Source of the DNA: JANPEZ01 sp031423155
Lineage (GTDB): Bacteria > Actinomycetota > UBA4738 > HRBIN12
Reading direction: 5' to 3'
DNA: 23,381 nt
Assembly (NCBI GenBank): GCA_031423155.1
Contig: JANPEZ010000038.1
Coordinates: 1-23,381, forward strand
Numbering within the stretch: the first letter of the stretch is position 1; each line of letters opens with the position of its first letter. The position numbers and the translations under genes are program-made. Below, piece after piece: positions 22,542 to 23,381 of the stretch. Below the pieces are notes generated by a model. The model was not told the origin of the DNA. It saw nothing but the letters and a program-made list of their open reading frames with translations, and did no database searches.

Positions 22542-23381
22542 CTAACCGCCGATCGCGGTAGCGAATTCCTCGAAGTTGGAGACGTAGCGGGCGGCGTCTT
22601 CCTCGGTGTGGACGATCGACAGGGTCCAGGTCTCCTGCTTGGTCCAGGGCGACTTGAAGACCCCGCGGTTCTGCTGGAAGAGCCAGGCCAAGTAGGTGAT
22701 CCGCTCGTCGATACCGACTGCGTCGCGGTACTCCTTGACCGGCTTGTCGCTGTAGATGACCGACCCCTTAGCCCCGATCCCAGTTACGTACGCAGGGATC
22801 GAATGCTGCTCGATAACCTTCGTCAGGTTCTCCTGCATGTAAGCGTGGATCGCGTCTAGCCGAGGGTAGACCTCGCGCGTCAGCACCTCCGTGAGACAGA
22901 CCTTGGAAGCAACCATCGTCATCGGGTTGCCGTTGAAGGTTCCGGCCATGTCGTATTCGTCATCGACTACGGGCTGGTACAGCTCCTGGGTCGCGCCGAT
23001 CGCGCCGCACGGAAGTCCCCCGCCGATAGCCTTTGCAAGGCAGATGATGTCGGGCATGACTCCGAAGGCTTGCGTGGCGCCGCCGTAGGAAACCGTCGCG
23101 CCGGTCTTGACCTCGTCGAAGGCCAAGTAGGCACCGTGCTTGTGGAGCAGATCCTTCAGGCCCTGCAGGTATCCGGGGTCGGGAAGGATCACTCCGCAGT
23201 TCATCATGGCCGGCTCGACGATCATCCCGGCGACCCTGCCCTCGTTCTCGTTGAGCGCTCGCTCTACCTCAGCCAGATCGTTGAAGGGGACGACACGGAC
23301 CAGGTCCGCGAAAGCCTGCGGGATGCCCAGGGCCTGAGGGAGCGTGACCGGGTGCTCGCGGGGGCCCGGGCGGGGGAGCGG
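22542..23381 (-). CDS. Second class III aminotransferase paralogue (partial, N-terminus outside window)
   Basis: The visible 279 codons are the C-terminal part of a class III aminotransferase closely related to its downstream neighbour. Shared blocks include LAFDEVKTG, the Lys-bearing LAKAIGGGLPCGAIG, GTFNGNPMTM, LTEVLTRE, a shared NRGVFKSPW-type block and a similar end. Here the segment is IVEPAMMN, with the usual EP retained. The frame is open to the window end at 23381, so roughly 180 N-terminal residues are missing. It precedes and is probably co-transcribed with the paralogue and the YcaQ-like gene. Confidence 0.92.
   Translation of the reverse strand, partial: PLPRPGPREHPVTLPQALGIPQAFADLVRVVPFNDLAEVERALNENEGRVAGMIVEPAMMNCGVILPDPGYLQGLKDLLHKHGAYLAFDEVKTGATVSYGGATQAFGVMPDIICLAKAIGGGLPCGAIGATQELYQPVVDDEYDMAGTFNGNPMTMVASKVCLTEVLTREVYPRLDAIHAYMQENLTKVIEQHSIPAYVTGIGAKGSVIYSDKPVKEYRDAVGIDERITYLAWLFQQNRGVFKSPWTKQETWTLSIVHTEEDAARYVSNFEEFATAIGG

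Overview
The window is a GC-rich, densely coded bacterial stretch that looks chromosomal. I infer an uncultured or little-studied member of Actinomycetota. The reasons are the tig-clpP-clpX order with actinobacterial-type ClpX (Walker A GPTGCGKT) and a ClpP2-like ClpP, frequent GTG/TTG starts, and many apparently leaderless genes preceded by a TANNNT -10 box. I cannot name the class. I see no insertion sequence, phage gene, CRISPR array or rRNA, and no gene-free stretch longer than about 180 bases.

Layout. 1-2843 (minus): proteostasis operon tig > clpP > clpX, with clpX cut by the window edge and ending in an (AT)10 tract that is probably an assembly artefact. 2908-3672: HisN-like phosphatase, divergent from tig. 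3685-5852: an ornithine cyclodeaminase-family gene and a class I/II aminotransferase, divergent across a 95-base promoter region. 5920-8289: a TetR regulator, a small HExxH protein and a P1-family (DmpA-type) peptidase. 8286-10476 (minus): a secreted phosphoesterase, then tRNA-Pro, then a secreted lysyl oxidase-like protein, packed head to tail. 10540-12510: a small membrane-anchored protein, a PhzF-family protein, tRNA-Gly, a DUF5684-like membrane protein and tRNA-Arg. 12571-14607: a secreted protein with two IPT/TIG domains and an N,N-dimethylformamidase-like region. 14628-16484 (minus): purE > purK > a small double zinc-ribbon gene. 16537-19944: a prpD-prpB-prpC operon for the methylcitrate cycle (propionate use). 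19941-23381 (minus): two tandem class III aminotransferase paralogues followed by a YcaQ-like DNA glycosylase gene.

How it works together. Operons are tight and use ATGA, GTGA or TGATG stop/start overlaps (tig/clpP, purE/purK, prpB/prpC, aminotransferase/YcaQ). Three of six tail-to-tail pairs share one CTAG that supplies both stop codons. Two translation-start modes coexist. First genes of many units have TANNNT 6-9 nt before the start codon and no Shine-Dalgarno, which predicts leaderless mRNA. Others have clear GGAGG-like sites. The three tRNA genes carry the same -10 box at the same distance. The most intriguing arrangement is tRNA-Pro abutting the lysyl oxidase-like gene, where tRNA 3' processing could create the mRNA 5' end.
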